Positions 61,097 through 64,000 of a DNA stretch of 64,000 bases are shown here, one piece after another (positions within the stretch are counted from its first letter, which is position 1; each line of letters starts with the position of its first letter). This DNA comes from UBA1426 sp050953365 (GTDB lineage: Bacteria; Bacillota; Clostridia; Peptostreptococcales; Anaerovoracaceae), in contig JBMNMN010000016.1 in assembly GCA_050953365.1 (NCBI GenBank), positions 105,292 through 169,291 of the forward strand, given 5' to 3'. A program made the translations under genes and the position numbers. The notes beneath the pieces are model-generated. The model saw nothing but the letters and a program-made list of their open reading frames with translations. It was not told the origin of the DNA and did no database searches.

Positions 61097-64000
61097 CTAC
61101 CATTCTAAAGCCAGTTGCCGGAAGCGTTTTTAATCCTGCGGGCGGTCTCCGCCGGGCTTAGGGGAGCAGGGCTATTAATGGTAATATGCTGGATGATATC
61201 CCCTTCCTTCTTTAAGATTTCTTTGGTTTCCCGGTCACTGTAGATTTTGCTTCCCCGGGTAGGGCCACCAGCTCCGGACCCAGCTCCCCCACCATGGTCA
61301 GCCCGCCGGGGAAGAAGGAGGTGCCGCTAAAATTAGCCGCCGGGTGCGTCCCCGCTAACGGTGGAAACTACCCGGGTGATGGATTCCCTGATGTTTTGAA
61401 CGATACTAAAGACTTTTTCCTTCACACTGGTGGCATTCCATTCCTTGATACTTTTCAATAGCCCCACCGATGGCGCTTTTTACCTTACCCAGACTGTTCA
61501 CCACCGACTCTTTCACGCTCTCCCAGGTTTCTGCTGCCTTGGTTTTCGTTTCTTCCCAAATGTTAATAAGATTGGTCTTTAAGGCTCCCCACTTTTCAGC
61601 GCTAATCACCCTGATCTCTTCCCAACGGTTTTTTACATCTTCTTTGATGGCCCGGGCCTTGGCGGCGATATCAGATTTCATTACCTGCCATTTGCTCTTA
61701 ATTTCTCCGGTCTCCCATCCACCTGACTGACGTGTTCCTTGGCCTGAGCTTTGGCTTCTGCTATCACCCGCTGGTGCATCTCCTCGGCCCGACTTATGGA
61801 TTCATCTTTTTGCCGGGTAGCCTCCTTAATCAATTTATCCGCCTGTTCCTGGGAGATAGTCCCCGCCTCGTCCCCTTTGGCGAATGATCTCCTTGATCAC
61901 CTCGTTGTATTGCTCCTCGGCGGCTTCTATGGCTTTGTCCTTTTGCTCCACACTGTTTTTAACCACCTCGGCTGCTTGCAAGGCGGACATCCTCCCGGCA
62001 TGCTCCTTCATGCGCTCCATGATGGCCTTGGCCTCGATTTCATTTTCGCTTAACACCCTGATCCCCGTATCCACCATCTCTTGTTGGATGGTGTTTATTT
62101 CCTCTTGCTCAGCCCGGGTCAAGGCCTTTTTCTCAGCGGAGGCCGTGTCCAGTATCTCCTTAATCCGCGCTTCCCCATCGGCTATGCTCTTTTTTCTATC
62201 CTCATAGCCCTTTTGCATGTTACCTAAAATTTCATTTTGTTCTTCTCTGGACAAACCGGTGCTGCTATGAACAAAGCTTTCAATTTTAGCTAGGGATTCC
62301 TGGTGGTGTTTATCTAGGCCCGCTTGCACCTGCTCGGCCATCTTGGAGAAATTGCCGGATATAGTTTCGGCCATCTCCGCGGTAACTTCACCGGCGCTCC
62401 AAGAGAGTTCTTTTAAAGCCAAGCTGGCTTCATCGTTTAATTCTAAGAAACCACCGACCGCTTTTCGGTCGCCTCTGAAATTTCACCTCCAAAAAGCTGA
62501 ACCGCCGGGATGCTGTCTTTTTGCAGATGTTTATATAAAGCTACACCCGCTGCCGTCAGCCCGGCTATGGCCGCCACCGCCAGTCCTACCGGCCCGTCAA
62601 GACCGTAAAGGCCGTGGCCAAGGCTCCTACCGCCGGAGTAGCCGCCGCCGCTCCCGTGGTAACTACGGCAATCGCTCCGGAAACGGTGGAAAGGGCCCCC
62701 ATCACGGAGCCGATAACAGTAAACAGCTTACCCCAATAAGAAGAAGCGGTCCGATGGCGGCGGCCAGGGCAGCCACCTTAACGATGGTTTCCTGGGTAGC
62801 CGGGCTAAGATTGGCAAACCAGTCCACCGCCTTTTGCAGCGTCCCCACCAGACTTTGGAGATGGGGGATCAGCAGTTCAAAGATCTGAATGCCTACCCCT
62901 TCCAGGGCGGACTTAAGTTTGGTTAGGCCCCCTTGCAGGTTATCTTCCATGATTTCAGCATCTCTTTAGCGGTGCCGCTGTAGTTTCTAGTGGCGCTGGT
63001 CAGCTTCTTGTAATCTTCCTCGCTGGCATTGATGATGGAAAGCATCCCGCCATAGCCTGTTTGCCAAAGATGGTGGCCGCTTCCTGGGCCTGCTGCTCCT
63101 CGTAAGCCCGGCAAACTTTTCCCTTAATTCATCCATGACGTCCTTGAGGGAAGCAGCTCACCTTGGGCATCAGTGATGGATAGGCTTAGGCGCTTCATGG
63201 CCGCCTGCATCTTGTCGGTGGGATTGCAGGTTGGTGATAGCGCCCCTTAAGGTAGTGCCTGCTTGCGACCCTTTAATCCCCGCATTGGCCTTAAACCTAG
63301 GGCCAGCGCTGCGTCCTCCGCACTGTAGCCCAGGGAGCCAAAAAGGGGCGCCACATGCTTAAATGATTCGCCCAGCAGACTAACATTGGTATTGCTGTTG
63401 GAGGATGCACTGGCCAAAAGATCGGCAAATTCGCCGGCCTGTTTTGCTTCCAGGCCAAAGGCGGTTAAGGCATCGGTGACGATATCCGAAACCCGGCCTA
63501 AATCTTCTCCGGAGGCAGCGGCCAGCATCATCACCCCTTCAAGCCCGTCTAACATCTGGGATGTTTCCCAGCCGGCCATAGCCATATATTTTAAGCCCTC
63601 ACCTGGCCTCGGTCGCACTGAACTTGGTGCTGGCACCCATCTCCGCCGCTTTTTCCCTGAGCCTTTCTAGGTCTGCGCCAGTAGCGCCGCTGATGGCTTG
63701 CACCTCGCTCATCCCCGCTTCAAAGTCCGAACCCACCTTGACTGCCGCCGCCCCAAGGCCTACCAAGGGTGTCGTTAACTTGAGACTGAGGTTTTTACCC
63801 ACTGTCTGCATTTTGCTGCCGATATCCTTAAACTTTTGCCCGGCAGTTTCCAGGCTCTGGCTGAATTTATGCCAAACGGAGGATTGTAGCTCGATCTCTT
63901 TATTGATCGTTTTCAGATCCCGTTCCATGTAAGCGAGCTGGGTCTTGGCTTTGTTAAGCTTTATTTCCAGATCCTCGGTAGCCTTAGCGTCAGCCCCTTT
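61097..64000 (-). pseudogene. Phage tail tape measure protein, multiply frameshifted, incomplete at window edge
   Basis: The 5' part runs off the window. From right to left the minus strand encodes the TP901-type core (QSLETAGQKFKDIGSKMQTVGKNLSLKLTTPLVGLGAAAVKVGSDFEAGMSEVQAISGATG), then MAMAGWETSQMLDGLEGVMMLAAASGEDL, then membrane and coiled-coil parts, ending with TMVGELGPELVALP, GSKIYSDRETKEI and RIKNASRQLALEW with stop TAG at 61099-61097. The reading passes through at least six frame changes; one lies near 63615, where an extra base after ACCGAGGCC would, if removed, rejoin the frame. The neighbouring tail genes are intact. Either this gene is decayed or the sequence here is of lower quality. 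Confidence 0.85.

Overview
The window looks like a chromosomal segment of a motile, spore-forming member of the Clostridia (Bacillota). It carries chemotaxis and flagellar genes with sigma-D (FliA-type) promoters, spoIIE, Firmicute-style birA-bioY, several cyclic-di-GMP signalling genes, and clostridial-type insertion sequences and prophage. The species cannot be named from the sequence alone.

Positions 1-9,300 hold a motility block. A ylqG-like gene and flhX (minus strand) are divergent from cheA, cheR, fliD, fliS and a fliT-like gene (plus strand). Sigma-D-type promoters precede cheA and fliD, and a third precedes an uncharacterised gene at 25,863. A J-domain/degenerate GGDEF fusion follows. 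Positions 9,800-28,000 are housekeeping and signalling: spoIIE, an IS256-family element with a visible 8-bp target duplication, tatD, metG, a histidine phosphatase, a truncated efflux adaptor, an RsiV-like lipoprotein, birA-bioY with a BirA operator, a Cache-PAS-GGDEF protein, an MFS transporter, and a diguanylate cyclase gene split by an in-frame stop. Positions 27,900-34,900 (minus strand) carry a YnjBCD-type ABC importer behind a BioB-like radical SAM gene, plus a COG0523 GTPase.

From about 35,000 the window is accessory DNA. A tetR gene and a decayed second copy of it are each followed by a terminator and a 3' fragment of a tRNA-Ala gene; they flank a four-hairpin array. Next come a small integrative-element remnant (DUF3987 protein, excisionase-like protein, tiny coupled ORFs), then an IS30-family element that truncates cas4 directly upstream of an intact type V-like cas1. 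A second IS abuts the cas1 stop codon. Then follows a five-gene restriction-modification operon: controller, fused double adenine methyltransferase, unknown protein, McrB-like NTPase and LlaJI-like nuclease. After that lie an rlmD 3' remnant, a broken Big_2/beta-helix surface-protein gene, and the left part of a prophage (integrase, amidase, holin, tail genes, heavily frameshifted tape measure) that runs off the right edge.

Three genome-scale patterns recur: short tandem repeats seeded at the 3' ends of at least five genes (fliT-like, spoIIE, metG, an ABC permease, the MFS gene); interspersed elements with TGTGCAAAA-type units arranged direct-direct-inverted; and two arrays of four hairpins with AATCAGCTA/TAGCTGATT stems. 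The best candidates for something new are the hybrid restriction system next to the cas4-cas1 relic, and the two hairpin repeat families.
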